Positions 1 through 14,100 of a DNA stretch of 64,000 nt are shown piece after piece. Positions within the stretch are counted from its first letter, which is position 1. Each line of letters opens with the position of its first letter. This stretch comes from Rhabditoides inermis (lineage: Eukaryota > Nematoda > Chromadorea > Rhabditida > Rhabditidae), in assembly GCA_963966185.1 (NCBI GenBank), contig CAWZYM010000001.1, positions 124,001 to 188,000 on the forward strand. Direction: 5' to 3'. The position numbers and the translations under genes are program-made. Below the pieces are notes generated by a model. The model saw nothing but the letters and a program-made list of their open reading frames with translations, was not told the origin of the DNA and searched no databases.

Positions 1-324
1 TGAGTGAGAAAAGTTTCAAATTCCGAACACAGTCATGAATCTTCTATAAACTGGGCCTCTCCCGTTGGATCGACATCGATTGAGTGGATAGTATTTATGC
101 ACTTCATTGCCCTGTTTTGATGTAGCGATTTCACATCCCTGTGGGGACGCTTACTGTTTACCATTGTAAATGATCTCAAAAACCCTTTCTAGAACTTTGT
201 TACCATACGGAGTGAAATTCGATACATGATGCTCATGCGAGTTAGCGAAACTAGAAAAAAATGTGACTGTGGCGATCAACGCCCAGTCGACAAACTGCGA
301 GAGAGAAGGGATAAAGGTGATCAG
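1..324 (+). repeat. Reference satellite monomer
   Basis: This is the first complete unit; the next starts at 325 with the same TGAGTGAGAA. TCTAGA lies at 188-193, the poly-A tract (seven A) at 255-261 and CGATCAACG at 273-281. The length is a multiple of three, so any reading frame is kept from unit to unit unless the poly-A tract changes length. That explains the many long antisense frames across the arrays. Confidence 0.95.
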
Positions 325-610
325 TGAGTGAGAAAAGTTTCAAATTCCGAACACAGTCATGAATCTTCTATAAACTGGGCCTCTCCCGTTGGATCGACAT
401 CGATTGAGTGGATAGTATTTATGCACTTCATTGCCCTGTTTTGATGTAGCGATTTCACACCCCTGTGGGGACGCATACTGTTTACCATTGTAAATGATCT
501 CAAAAACCCTTTCTAGAACTTTGTTACCATACGGAGTGAAATTCGATACATGATGCTCTTGCGAGTTAGCGAAACTAGAAAAAAAATGAGACTGTGGCGA
601 TCAACGCCAA

Positions 611-2180
611 GAGAAAAGTTTCAAATTCCGAACACAGTCATGAATCTTCTATAAACTCGGCCTCTCCCGTTGGATCGACATCGATTGAGTGGATAGTATT
701 TATGCACTTCATTGCCCTGTTTTGATGTAGCGATTTCACACCCCTGTGGGGACGCTTACTGTTTACCATTGTAAATGATCTCAAAAACCCTTTCTAGAAC
801 TTTGTTACCATACGGAGTGAAATTCGATACATGATGCTCATGCGAGTTAGCGAAACTAGAAAAAATGAGACTGTGGCGATCAACGCCCAGTCGACAAACT
901 GCGAGAGAGAAAGGATAAAGGTGATCAGGGAGTGAGAAAAGTTTCAATTCCGAACACAGTCATGAATCTTTGATAAACTGGGCCTCTCCCGTTGGATCGA
1001 CATCGATTGAGTGGATAGTATTTATGCACTTCATTGCCCTGTTTTGATGTAGCGTTTTCACACCGCTGTGGGGACGCATACTGTTTACCATTGTGAATAA
1101 TCTCAAAAACTCTTTCTAGAACTTTGTTACCATACGCAGTGAAATTCGATACATGATGCTCATGCGAGTTAGCAAAACTAGAAAAAAATGAGACTGTTGC
1201 GATCAACGCCCAGTCGACAAACTGCGAGAGAGAAGGGATAAAGGTGATCAGTGAGTGAGAAAAGTTTCAAATTCCGAACACAGTCATGAATCTTTGATAA
1301 ACTGGGCCTCTCCCGTTGGATCGACATCGATTGAGTGGATAGTATTTATGCACTTCATTGCCCTGTTTTGATGTAGCGATTTCACACCGCTGTGGGGACG
1401 CATACTGTTTACCATTGTAAATGATCTCAAAAACCCTTTCTAGAACTTTGTTACCATACGGAGTGAAATTCGATACATGATGCTCATGCGAGTTAGCGAA
1501 ACTAGAAAAAATGAGACTGTGGCGATCAACGCCCAGTCGACAAACTGCGAGAGAGAAAGGATAAAGGTGATCAGTGAGTGAGAAAAGTTTCAAATTCCTA
1601 AAGTCATGAATCTTTTATAAACTGGGCCTCTCCCGTTGGATCGACATCGATTGAGTGGATAGTGTTTATGCACTTCATTGCCCTGTTTTGATGTAGCGAT
1701 TTCACACCCCTGTGGGGACGCTTACTGTTTACCATTGTAAATGATCTCAAAAACTCTTTCTAGAACTTTGTTACCATACGGAGTGAAATTCGATACATGA
1801 TGCTCATGCGAGTTAGCGAAACTAGAAAAAAATGTGACTGTGGCGATCAACGCCCAGTCGACAAACTGCGAGAGAGAAGGGATAAAGGTGATCAGTGAGT
1901 GAGAAAAGTTTCAAATTCCGAACACAGTCATGAATCTTCTATAAACTGGGCCTCTCCCGTTGGATCGACATCGATTGAGTGGATAGTATTTATGCACTTC
2001 ATTGCCCTGTTTTGATGTAGCGATTTCACACCCCTGTGGGGACGCATACTGTTTACCATTGTAAATGATCTCAAAAACCCTTTCTAGAACTTTGTTACCA
2101 TACGGAGTGAAATTCGATACATGATGCTCTTGCGAGTTAGCGAAACTAGAAAAAAATGAGACTGTGGCGATCAACGCCAA
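611..2180 (+). repeat. 5-monomer higher-order repeat unit, 1570 bp
   Basis: Five monomers begin at 611, 934, 1257, 1580 and 1901 with lengths 323, 323, 323, 321 and 280. Each carries its own markers: TTTCAATTCC with TTTGATAAAC, a GCGTTTTCACACCGCTG block, CCTAAAGTC in place of CCGAACACAGTC, and a short last monomer ending GCCAAGAG. The same ordered set recurs 1570 bp downstream, so this is a true higher-order unit and not only a monomer array. Confidence 0.9.
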
Positions 2181-3793
2181 GAGAAAAGTTTCAAATTCCG
2201 AACACAGTCATGAATCTTCTATAAACTCGGCCTCTCCCGTTGGATCGACATCGATTGAGTGGATAGTATTTATGCACTTCATTGCCCTGTTTTGATGTAG
2301 CGATTTCACACCCCTGTGGGGACGCTTACTGTTTACCATTGTAAATGATCTCAAAAACCCTTTCTAGAACTTTGTTACCATACGGAGTGAAATTCGATAC
2401 ATGATGCTCATGCGAGTTAGCGAAACTAGAAAAAATGAGACTGTGGCGATCAACGCCCAGTCGACAAACTGCGAGAGAGAAAGGATAAAGGTGATCAGGG
2501 AGTGAGAAAAGTTTCAATTCCGAACACAGTCATGAATCTTTGATAAACTGGGCCTCTCCCGTTGGATCGACATCGATTGAGTGGATAGTATTTATGCACT
2601 TCATTGCCCTGTTTTGATGTAGCGTTTTCACACCGCTGTGGGGACGCATACTGTTTACCATTGTGAATAATCTCAAAAACTCTTTCTAGAACTTTGTTAC
2701 CATACGCAGTGAAATTCGATACATGATGCTCATGCGAGTTAGCAAAACTAGAAAAAAATGAGACTGTTGCGATCAACGCCCAGTCGACAAACTGCGAGAG
2801 AGAAGGGATAAAGGTGATCAGTGAGTGAGAAAAGTTTCAAATTCCGAACACAGTCATGAATCTTTGATAAACTGGGCCTCTCCCGTTGGATCGACATCGA
2901 TTGAGTGGATAGTATTTATGCACTTCATTGCCCTGTTTTGATGTAGCGATTTCACACCGCTGTGGGGACGCATACTGTTTACCATTGTAAATGATCTCAA
3001 AAACCCTTTCTAGAACTTTGTTACCATACGGAGTGAAATTCGATACATGATGCTCATGCGAGTTAGCGAAACTAGAAAAAATGAGACTGTGGCGATCAAC
3101 GCCCAGTCGACAAACTGCGAGAGAGAAAGGATAAAGGTGATCAGTGAGTGAGAAAAGTTTCAAATTCCTAAAGTCATGAATCTTTTATAAACTGGGCCTC
3201 TCCCGTTGGATCGACATCGATTGAGTGGATAGTGTTTATGCACTTCATTGCCCTGTTTTGATGTAGCGATTTCACACCCCTGTGGGGACGCTTACTGTTT
3301 ACCATTGTAAATGATCTCAAAAACTCTTTCTAGAACTTTGTTACCATACGGAGTGAAATTCGATACATGATGCTCATGCGAGTTAGCGAAACTAGAAAAA
3401 AATGTGACTGTGGCGATCAACGCCCAGTCGACAAACTGCGAGAGAGAAGGGATAAAGGTGATCAGTGAGTGAGAAAAGTTTCAAATTCCGAACACAGTCA
3501 TGAATCTTCTATAAACTGGGCCTCTCCCGTTGGATCGACATCGATTGAGTGGATAGTATTTATGCACTTCATTGCCCTGTTTTGATGTAGCGATTTCACA
3601 CCCCTGTGGGGACGCATACTGTTTACCATTGTAAATGATCTCAAAAACCCTTTCTAGAACTTTGTTACCATACGGAGTGAAATTCGATACATGATGCTCT
3701 TGCGAGTTAGCGAAACTAGAAAAAATGAGACTGTGGCGATCAACGCCCAGTCGACAAACTGCGAGAGAGAAAGGATAAAGGTGATCAGGGAGT
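2181..3793 (+). repeat. Second copy of the 5-monomer HOR, with full-length last monomer
   Basis: It matches 611-2180 at an offset of 1570 bp for the first four monomers (2181, 2504, 2827, 3150). The fifth (3471) starts like the short-type monomer but is 323 bp long and ends like the unit's first monomer (GATCAGGGAGTG). It is therefore a recombinant that skipped the 43 bp deletion. This is a footprint of unequal exchange or conversion between monomers. Confidence 0.85.
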
Positions 3794-5365
3794 GAGAAAA
3801 GTTTCAATTCCGAACACAGTCATGAATCTTTGATAAACTGGGCCTCTCCCGTTGGATCGACATCGATTGAGTGGATAGTATTTATGCACTTCATTGCCCT
3901 GTTTTGATGTAGCGATTTCACACCCCTGTGGGGACGCTTACTGTTTACCATTGTAAATGATCTCAAAAACCCTTTCTAGAACTTTGTTACCATACGGAGT
4001 GAAATTCGATACATGATGCTCATGCGAGTTAGCGAAACTAGAAAAAATGAGACTGTGGCGATCAACGCCCAGTCGACAAACTGCGAGAGAGAAAGGATAA
4101 AGGTGATCAGGGAGTGAGAAAAGTTTCAATTCCGAACACAGTCATGAATCTTTGATAAACTGGGCCTCTCCCGTTGGATCGACATCGATTGAGTGGATAG
4201 TATTTATGCACTTCATTGCCCTGTTTTGATGTAGCGTTTTCACACCGCTGTGGGGACGCATACTGTTTACCATTGTGAATAATCTCAAAAACTCTTTCTA
4301 GAACTTTGTAACCATACGCAGTGAAATTCGATACATGATGCTCATGCGAGTTAGCGAAACTAGAAAAAAAATGAGACTGTTGCGATCAACGCCCAGTCGA
4401 CAAACTGCGAGAGAGAAGGGATAAAGGTGATCAGTGAGTGAGAAAAGTTTCAAATTCCGAACACAGTCATGAATCTTTGATAAACTGGGCCTCTCCCGTT
4501 GGATCGACATCGATTGAGTGGATAGTATTTATGCACTTCATTGCCCTGTTTTGATGTAGCGATTTCACACCGCTGTGGGGACGCATACTGTTTACCATTG
4601 TAAATGATCTCAAAAACCCTTTCTAGAACTTTGTTACCATACGGAGTGAAATTCGATACATGATGCTCATGCGAGTTAGCGAAACTAGAAAAAATGAGAC
4701 TGTGGCGATCAACGCCCAGTCGACAAACTGCGAGAGAGAAAGGATAAAGGTGATCAGTGAGTGAGAAAAGTTTCAAATTCCTAAAGTCATGAATCTTTTA
4801 TAAACTGGGCCTCTCCCGTTGGATCGACATCGATTGAGTGGATAGTGTTTATGCACTTCATTGCCCTGTTTTGATGTAGCGATTTCACACCCCTGTGGGG
4901 ACGCTTACTGTTTACCATTGTAAATGATCTCAAAAACTCTTTCTAGAACTTTGTTACCATACGGAGTGAAATTCGATACATGATGCTCATGCGAGTTAGC
5001 GAAACTAGAAAAAAATGTGACTGTGGCGATCAACGCCCAGTCGACAAACTGCGAGAGAGAAGGGATAAAGGTGATCAGTGAGTGAGAAAAGTTTCAAATT
5101 CCGAACACAGTCATGAATCTTCTATAAACTGGGCCTCTCCCGTTGGATCGACATCGATTGAGTGGATAGTATTTATGCACTTCATTGCCCTGTTTTGATG
5201 TAGCGATTTCACACCCCTGTGGGGACGCATACTGTTTACCATTGTAAATGATCTCAAAAACCCTTTCTAGAACTTTGTTACCATACGGAGTGAAATTCGA
5301 TACATGATGCTCTTGCGAGTTATTAGCGAAACTAGAAAAAATGAGACTGTGGCGATCAACGCCAA

Positions 5366-7259
5366 GAGAAAAGTTTCAAATTCCGAACACAGTCATGAAT
5401 CTTCTATAAACTCGGCCTCTCCCGTTGGATCGACATCGATTGAGTGGATAGTATTTATGCACTTCATTGCCCTGTTTTGATGTAGCGATTTCACACCCCT
5501 GTGGGGACGCTTACTGTTTACCATTGTAAATGATCTCAAAAACCCTTTCTAGAACTTTGTTACCATACGGAGTGAAATTCGATACATGATGCTCATGCGA
5601 GTTAGCGAAACTAGAAAAAATGAGACTGTGGCGATCAACGCCCAGTCGACAAACTGCGAGAGAGAAAGGATAAAGGTGATCAGGGAGTGAGAAAAGTTTC
5701 AATTCCGAACACAGTCATGAATCTTTGATAAACTGGGCCTCTCCCGTTGGATCGACATCGATTGAGTGGATAGTATTTATGCACTTCATTGCCCTGTTTT
5801 GATGTAGCGTTTTCACACCGCTGTGGGGACGCATACTGTTTACCATTGTGAATAATCTCAAAAACTCTTTCTAGAACTTTGTTACCATACGCAGTGAAAT
5901 TCGATACATGATGCTCATGCGAGTTAGCGAAACTAGAAAAAAATGAGACTGCTGCGATCAACGCCCAGTCGACAAACTGCGAGAGAGAAGGGATAAAGGT
6001 GATCAGTGAGTGAGAAAAGTTTCAAATTCCGAACACAGTCATGAATCTTCTATAAACTGGGCCTCTCCCGTTGGATCGACATCGATCGAGTGGATAGTAT
6101 TTATGCACTTCATTGCCCTGTTTTGATGTAGCGATTTCACACCGCTGTCGGGACGCATACTGTTTACCATTGTAAATGATCTCAAAAACCCTTTCTAGAA
6201 CTTTGTTACCATACGGAGTGAAATTCGATACATGATGCTCATGCGAGTTAGCGAAACTAGAAAAAAATGAGACTGTGGCGATCAACGCCCAGTCGACAAA
6301 CTGTGAGAGAGAAAGGATAAAGGTGATCAGGGAGTGAGAAAAGTTTCAAATTCCGAACACAGTCATGAATCTTCTATAAACTGGGCCTCTCCCGTTGGAT
6401 CGACACCGATTGAGTGGATAGTATTTATGCACTTCATTGCCCTGTTTTGATGTAGCGATTTCACACCGCTGTGGGGACGCATACTGTTTACCATTGTAAA
6501 TGATCTCAAAAACCCTTTCTAGAACTTTGTTACCATACGGAGTGAAATTCGATACATGATGCTCATGCGAGTTAGCGAAACTAGAAAAAATGAGACTGTG
6601 GCGATCAACGCCCAGTCGACAAACTGCGAGAGAGAAAGGATAAAGGTGATCAGTGAGTGAGAAAAGTTTCAAATTCCTAAAGTCATGAATCTTTTATAAA
6701 CTGGGCCTCTCCCGTTGGATCGACATCGATTGAGTGGATAGTGTTTATGCACTTCATTGCCCTGTTTTGATGTAGCGATTTCACACCCCTGTGGGGACGC
6801 TTACTGTTTACCATTGTAAATGATCTCAAAAACTCTTTCTAGAACTTTGTTACCATACGGAGTGAAATTCGATACATGATGTTCATGCGAGTTAGCGAAA
6901 CTATAAAAAAAATGTGACTGTGGCGATCAACGCCCAGTCGACAAACTGCGAGAGAGAAGGGATAAAGGTGATCAGTGAGTGAGAAAAGTTTCAAATTCCG
7001 AACACAGTCATGAATCTTCTATAAACTGGGCCTCTCCCGTTGGATCGACATCGATTGAGTGGATAGTATTTATGCACTTCATTGCCCTGTTTTGATGTAG
7101 CGATTTCACACCCCTGTGGGGACGCATACTGTTTACCATTGTAAATGATCTCAAAAACCCTTTCTAGAACTTTGTTACCATACGGAGTGAAATTCGATAC
7201 ATGATGCTCTTGCGAGTTAGCGAAACTAGAAAAAATGAGACTGTGGCGATCAACGCCAA
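5366..7259 (+). repeat. 6-monomer higher-order repeat unit, 1894 bp
   Basis: The GCCAAGAG end of a short monomer occurs at 5366 and next at 7260, 1894 bp apart, which is the 1570 bp unit plus one extra full monomer. The extra monomer carries CTGTCGGG and GATCGAGTGG. The following unit (from 7260) repeats the first three monomers and is cut by the 7.3 kb duplication border. Confidence 0.85.
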
Positions 7260-8161
7260 GAGAAAAGTTTCAAATTCCGAACACAGTCATGAATCTTCTA
7301 TAAACTCGGCCTCTCCCGTTGGATCGACATCGATTGAGTGGATAGTATTTATGCACTTCATTGCCCTGTTTTGATGTAGCGATTTCACACCCCTGTGGGG
7401 ACGCTTACTGTTTACCATTGTAAATGATCTCAAAAACCCTTTCTAGAACTTTGTTACCATACGGAGTGAAATTCGATACATGATGCTCATGCGAGTTAGC
7501 GAAACTAGAAAAAATGAGACTGTGGCGATCAACGCCCAGTCGACAAACTGCGAGAGAGAAAGGATAAAGGTGATCAGGGAGTGAGAAAAGTTTCAATTCC
7601 GAACACAGTCATGAATCTTTGATAAACTGGGCTTCTCCCGTTGGATCGACATCGATTGAGTGGATAGTATTTATGCACTTCATTGCCCTGTTTTGATGTA
7701 GCGTTTTCACACCGCTGTGGGGACGCATACTGTTTACCATTGTGAATAATCTCAAAAACTCTTTCTAGAACTTTGTTACCATACGCAGTGAAATTCGATA
7801 CATGATGCTCATGCGAGTTAGCGAAACTAGAAAAAAATGAGACTGCTGCGATCAACGCCCAGTCGACAAACTGCGAGAGAGAAGGGATAAAGGTGATCAG
7901 TGAGTGAGAAAAGTTTCAAATTCCGAACACAGTCATGAATCTTCTATAAACTGGGCCTCTCCCGTTGGATCGACATCGATCGAGTGGATAGTATTTATGC
8001 ACTTCATTGCCCTGTTTTGATGTAGCGATTTCACACCGCTGTCGGGACGCATACTGTTTACCATTGTAAATGATCTCAAAAACCCTTTCTAGAACTTTGT
8101 TACCATACGGAGTGAAATTCGATACATGATGCTCATGCGAGTTAGCGAAACTAGAAAAAAA

Positions 8162-11100
8162 TGAGACTGTGGCGATCAACGCCCAGTCGACAAACTGCGA
8201 GAGAGAAAGGATAAAGGTGATCAGGGAGTGAGAAAAGTTTCAATTCCGAACACAGTCATGAATCTTTGATAAACTGGGCCTCTCCCGTTGGATCGACATC
8301 GATTGAGTGGATAGTATTTATGCACTTCATTGCCCTGTTTTGATGTAGCGTTTTCACACCGCTGTGGGGACGCATACTGTTTACCATTGTGAATAATCTC
8401 AAAAACTCTTTCTAGAACTTTGTTACCATACGCAGTGAAATTCGATACATGATGCTCATGCGAGTTAGCAAAACTAGAAAAAAATGAGACTGTTGCGATC
8501 AACGCCCAGTCGACAAACTGCGAGAGAGAAGGGATAAAGGTGATCAGTGAGTGAGAAAAGTTTCAAATTCCGAACACAGTCATGAATCTTTGATAAACTG
8601 GGCCTCTCCCGTTGGATCGACATCGATTGAGTGGATAGTATTTATGCACTTCATTGCCCTGTTTTGATGTAGCGATTTCACACCGCTGTGGGGACGCATA
8701 CTGTTTACCATTGTAAATGATCTCAAAAACCCTTTCTAGAACTTTGTTACCATACGGAGTGAAATTCGATACATGATGCTCATGCGAGTTAGCGAAACTA
8801 GAAAAAATGAGACTGTGGCGATCAACGCCCAGTCGACAAACTGCGAGAGAGAAAGGATAAAGGTGATCAGTGAGTGAGAAAAGTTTCAAATTCCTAAAGT
8901 CATGAATCTTTTATAAACTGGGCCTCTCCCGTTGGATCGACATCGATTGAGTGGATAGTGTTTATGCACTTCATTGCCCTGTTTTGATGTAGCGATTTCA
9001 CACCCCTGTGGGGACGCTTACTGTTTACCATTGTAAATGATCTCAAAAACTCTTTCTAGAACTTTGTTACCATACGGAGTGAAATTCGATACATGATGCT
9101 CATGCGAGTTAGCGAAACTAGAAAAAAATGTGACTGTGGCGATCAACGCCCAGTCGACAAACTGCGAGAGAGAAGGGATAAAGGTGATCAGTGAGTGAGA
9201 AAAGTTTCAAATTCCGAACACAGTCATGAATCTTCTATAAACTGGGCCTCTCCCGTTGGATCGACATCGATTGAGTGGATAGTATTTATGCACTTCATTG
9301 CCCTGTTTTGATGTAGCGATTTCACACCCCTGTGGGGACGCATACTGTTTACCATTGTAAATGATCTCAAAAACCCTTTCTAGAACTTTGTTACCATACG
9401 GAGTGAAATTCGATACATGATGCTCTTGCGAGTTAGCGAAACTAGAAAAAAATGAGACTGTGGCGATCAACGCCAAGAGAAAAGTTTCAAATTCCGAACA
9501 CAGTCATGAATCTTCTATAAACTCGGCCTCTCCCGTTGGATCGACATCGATTGAGTGGATAGTATTTATGCACTTCATTGCCCTGTTTTGATGTAGCGAT
9601 TTCACACCCCTGTGGGGACGCTTACTGTTTACCATTGTAAATGATCTCAAAAACCCTTTCTAGAACTTTGTTACCATACGGAGTGAAATTCGATACATGA
9701 TGCTCATGCGAGTTAGCGAAACTAGAAAAAATGAGACTGTGGCGATCAACGCCCAGTCGACAAACTGCGAGAGAGAAAGGATAAAGGTGATCAGGGAGTG
9801 AGAAAAGTTTCAATTCCGAACACAGTCATGAATCTTTGATAAACTGGGCCTCTCCCGTTGGATCGACATCGATTGAGTGGATAGTATTTATGCACTTCAT
9901 TGCCCTGTTTTGATGTAGCGTTTTCACACCGCTGTGGGGACGCATACTGTTTACCATTGTGAATAATCTCAAAAACTCTTTCTAGAACTTTGTTACCATA
10001 CGCAGTGAAATTCGATACATGATGCTCATGCGAGTTAGCAAAACTAGAAAAAAATGAGACTGTTGCGATCAACGCCCAGTCGACAAACTGCGAGAGAGAA
10101 GGGATAAAGGTGATCAGTGAGTGAGAAAAGTTTCAAATTCCGAACACAGTCATGAATCTTTGATAAACTGGGCCTCTCCCGTTGGATCGACATCGATTGA
10201 GTGGATAGTATTTATGCACTTCATTGCCCTGTTTTGATGTAGCGATTTCACACCGCTGTGGGGACGCATACTGTTTACCATTGTAAATGATCTCAAAAAC
10301 CCTTTCTAGAACTTTGTTACCATACGGAGTGAAATTCGATACATGATGCTCATGCGAGTTAGCGAAACTAGAAAAAATGAGACTGTGGCGATCAACGCCC
10401 AGTCGACAAACTGCGAGAGAGAAAGGATAAAGGTGATCAGTGAGTGAGAAAAGTTTCAAATTCCTAAAGTCATGAATCTTTTATAAACTGGGCCTCTCCC
10501 GTTGGATCGACATCGATTGAGTGGATAGTGTTTATGCACTTCATTGCCCTGTTTTGATGTAGCGATTTCACACCCCTGTGGGGACGCTTACTGTTTACCA
10601 TTGTAAATGATCTCAAAAACTCTTTCTAGAACTTTGTTACCATACGGAGTGAAATTCGATACATGATGCTCATGCGAGTTAGCGAAACTAGAAAAAAATG
10701 TGACTGTGGCGATCAACGCCCAGTCGACAAACTGCGAGAGAGAAGGGATAAAGGTGATCAGTGAGTGAGAAAAGTTTCAAATTCCGAACACAGTCATGAA
10801 TCTTCTATAAACTGGGCCTCTCCCGTTGGATCGACATCGATTGAGTGGATAGTATTTATGCACTTCATTGCCCTGTTTTGATGTAGCGATTTCACACCCC
10901 TGTGGGGACGCATACTGTTTACCATTGTAAATGATCTCAAAAACCCTTTCTAGAACTTTGTTACCATACGGAGTGAAATTCGATACATGATGCTCTTGCG
11001 AGTTAGCGAAACTAGAAAAAATGAGACTGTGGCGATCAACGCCCAGTCGACAAACTGCGAGAGAGAAAGGATAAAGGTGATCAGGGAGTGAGAAAAGTTT

Positions 11101-14100
11101 CAATTCCGAACACAGTCATGAATCTTTGATAAACTGGGCCTCTCCCGTTGGATCGACATCGATTGAGTGGATAGTATTTATGCACTTCATTGCCCTGTTT
11201 TGATGTAGCGATTTCACACCCCTGTGGGGACGCTTACTGTTTACCATTGTAAATGATCTCAAAAACCCTTTCTAGAACTTTGTTACCATACGGAGTGAAA
11301 TTCGATACATGATGCTCATGCGAGTTAGCGAAACTAGAAAAAATGAGACTGTGGCGATCAACGCCCAGTCGACAAACTGCGAGAGAGAAAGGATAAAGGT
11401 GATCAGGGAGTGAGAAAAGTTTCAATTCCGAACACAGTCATGAATCTTTGATAAACTGGGCCTCTCCCGTTGGATCGACATCGATTGAGTGGATAGTATT
11501 TATGCACTTCATTGCCCTGTTTTGATGTAGCGTTTTCACACCGCTGTGGGGACGCATACTGTTTACCATTGTGAATAATCTCAAAAACTCTTTCTAGAAC
11601 TTTGTAACCATACGCAGTGAAATTCGATACATGATGCTCATGCGAGTTAGCGAAACTAGAAAAAAAATGAGACTGTTGCGATCAACGCCCAGTCGACAAA
11701 CTGCGAGAGAGAAGGGATAAAGGTGATCAGTGAGTGAGAAAAGTTTCAAATTCCGAACACAGTCATGAATCTTTGATAAACTGGGCCTCTCCCGTTGGAT
11801 CGACATCGATTGAGTGGATAGTATTTATGCACTTCATTGCCCTGTTTTGATGTAGCGATTTCACACCGCTGTGGGGACGCATACTGTTTACCATTGTAAA
11901 TGATCTCAAAAACCCTTTCTAGAACTTTGTTACCATACGGAGTGAAATTCGATACATGATGCTCATGCGAGTTAGCGAAACTAGAAAAAATGAGACTGTG
12001 GCGATCAACGCCCAGTCGACAAACTGCGAGAGAGAAAGGATAAAGGTGATCAGTGAGTGAGAAAAGTTTCAAATTCCTAAAGTCATGAATCTTTTATAAA
12101 CTGGGCCTCTCCCGTTGGATCGACATCGATTGAGTGGATAGTGTTTATGCACTTCATTGCCCTGTTTTGATGTAGCGATTTCACACCCCTGTGGGGACGC
12201 TTACTGTTTACCATTGTAAATGATCTCAAAAACTCTTTCTAGAACTTTGTTACCATACGGAGTGAAATTCGATACATGATGCTCATGCGAGTTAGCGAAA
12301 CTAGAAAAAAATGTGACTGTGGCGATCAACGCCCAGTCGACAAACTGCGAGAGAGAAGGGATAAAGGTGATCAGTGAGTGAGAAAAGTTTCAAATTCCGA
12401 ACACAGTCATGAATCTTCTATAAACTGGGCCTCTCCCGTTGGATCGACATCGATTGAGTGGATAGTATTTATGCACTTCATTGCCCTGTTTTGATGTAGC
12501 GATTTCACACCCCTGTGGGGACGCATACTGTTTACCATTGTAAATGATCTCAAAAACCCTTTCTAGAACTTTGTTACCATACGGAGTGAAATTCGATACA
12601 TGATGCTCTTGCGAGTTAGCGAAACTAGAAAAAATGAGACTGTGGCGATCAACGCCAAGAGAAAAGTTTCAAATTCCGAACACAGTCATGAATCTTCTAT
12701 AAACTCGGCCTCTCCCGTTGGATCGACATCGATTGAGTGGATAGTATTTATGCACTTCATTGCCCTGTTTTGATGTAGCGATTTCACACCCCTGTGGGGA
12801 CGCTTACTGTTTACCATTGTAAATGATCTCAAAAACCCTTTCTAGAACTTTGTTACCATACGGAGTGAAATTCGATACATGATGCTCATGCGAGTTAGCG
12901 AAACTAGAAAAAATGAGACTGTGGCGATCAACGCCCAGTCGACAAACTGCGAGAGAGAAAGGATAAAGGTGATCAGGGAGTGAGAAAAGTTTCAATTCCG
13001 AACACAGTCATGAATCTTTGATAAACTGGGCCTCTCCCGTTGGATCGACATCGATTGAGTGGATAGTATTTATGCACTTCATTGCCCTGTTTTGATGTAG
13101 CGTTTTCACACCGCTGTGGGGACGCATACTGTTTACCATTGTGAATAATCTCAAAAACTCTTTCTAGAACTTTGTTACCATACGCAGTGAAATTCGATAC
13201 ATGATGCTCATGCGAGTTAGCGAAACTAGAAAAAAATGAGACTGCTGCGATCAACGCCCAGTCGACAAACTGCGAGAGAGAAGGGATAAAGGTGATCAGT
13301 GAGTGAGAAAAGTTTCAAATTCCGAACACAGTCATGAATCTTCTATAAACTGGGCCTCTCCCGTTGGATCGACATCGATCGAGTGGATAGTATTTATGCA
13401 CTTCATTGCCCTGTTTTGATGTAGCGATTTCACACCGCTGTCGGGACGCATACTGTTTACCATTGTAAATGATCTCAAAAACCCTTTCTAGAACTTTGTT
13501 ACCATACGGAGTGAAATTCGATACATGATGCTCATGCGAGTTAGCGAAACTAGAAAAAAATGAGACTGTGGCGATCAACGCCCAGTCGACAAACTGTGAG
13601 AGAGAAAGGATAAAGGTGATCAGGGAGTGAGAAAAGTTTCAAATTCCGAACACAGTCATGAATCTTCTATAAACTGGGCCTCTCCCGTTGGATCGACACC
13701 GATTGAGTGGATAGTATTTATGCACTTCATTGCCCTGTTTTGATGTAGCGATTTCACACCGCTGTGGGGACGCATACTGTTTACCATTGTAAATGATCTC
13801 AAAAACCCTTTCTAGAACTTTGTTACCATACGGAGTGAAATTCGATACATGATGCTCATGCGAGTTAGCGAAACTAGAAAAAATGAGACTGTGGCGATCA
13901 ACGCCCAGTCGACAAACTGCGAGAGAGAAAGGATAAAGGTGATCAGTGAGTGAGAAAAGTTTCAAATTCCTAAAGTCATGAATCTTTTATAAACTGGGCC
14001 TCTCCCGTTGGATCGACATCGATTGAGTGGATAGTGTTTATGCACTTCATTGCCCTGTTTTGATGTAGCGATTTCACACCCCTGTGGGGACGCTTACTGT

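Larger units (their letters stand above)
866..8161 (+). repeat. 7.3 kb tandem duplication, copy 1
   Basis: Every marker from about 866 to 8161 reappears 7296 bp downstream (7293 bp after position ~5320). The only difference I found is a 3 bp insertion near 5320 (GAGTTATTAGCG against GAGTTAGCG). The left limit is set by the poly-A tract at ~866, upstream of which the two copies carry different monomer types. The block contains two 5-monomer units and one 6-monomer unit with part of another. Confidence 0.85.

Noticed and set aside
50..80. CENP-B box in the CCCGTTGGATCGACA part of the monomer
   Set aside because: The CCCG and CGA parts are there, but spacing and the fixed T do not fit the CENP-B box consensus. 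I treat it as chance.
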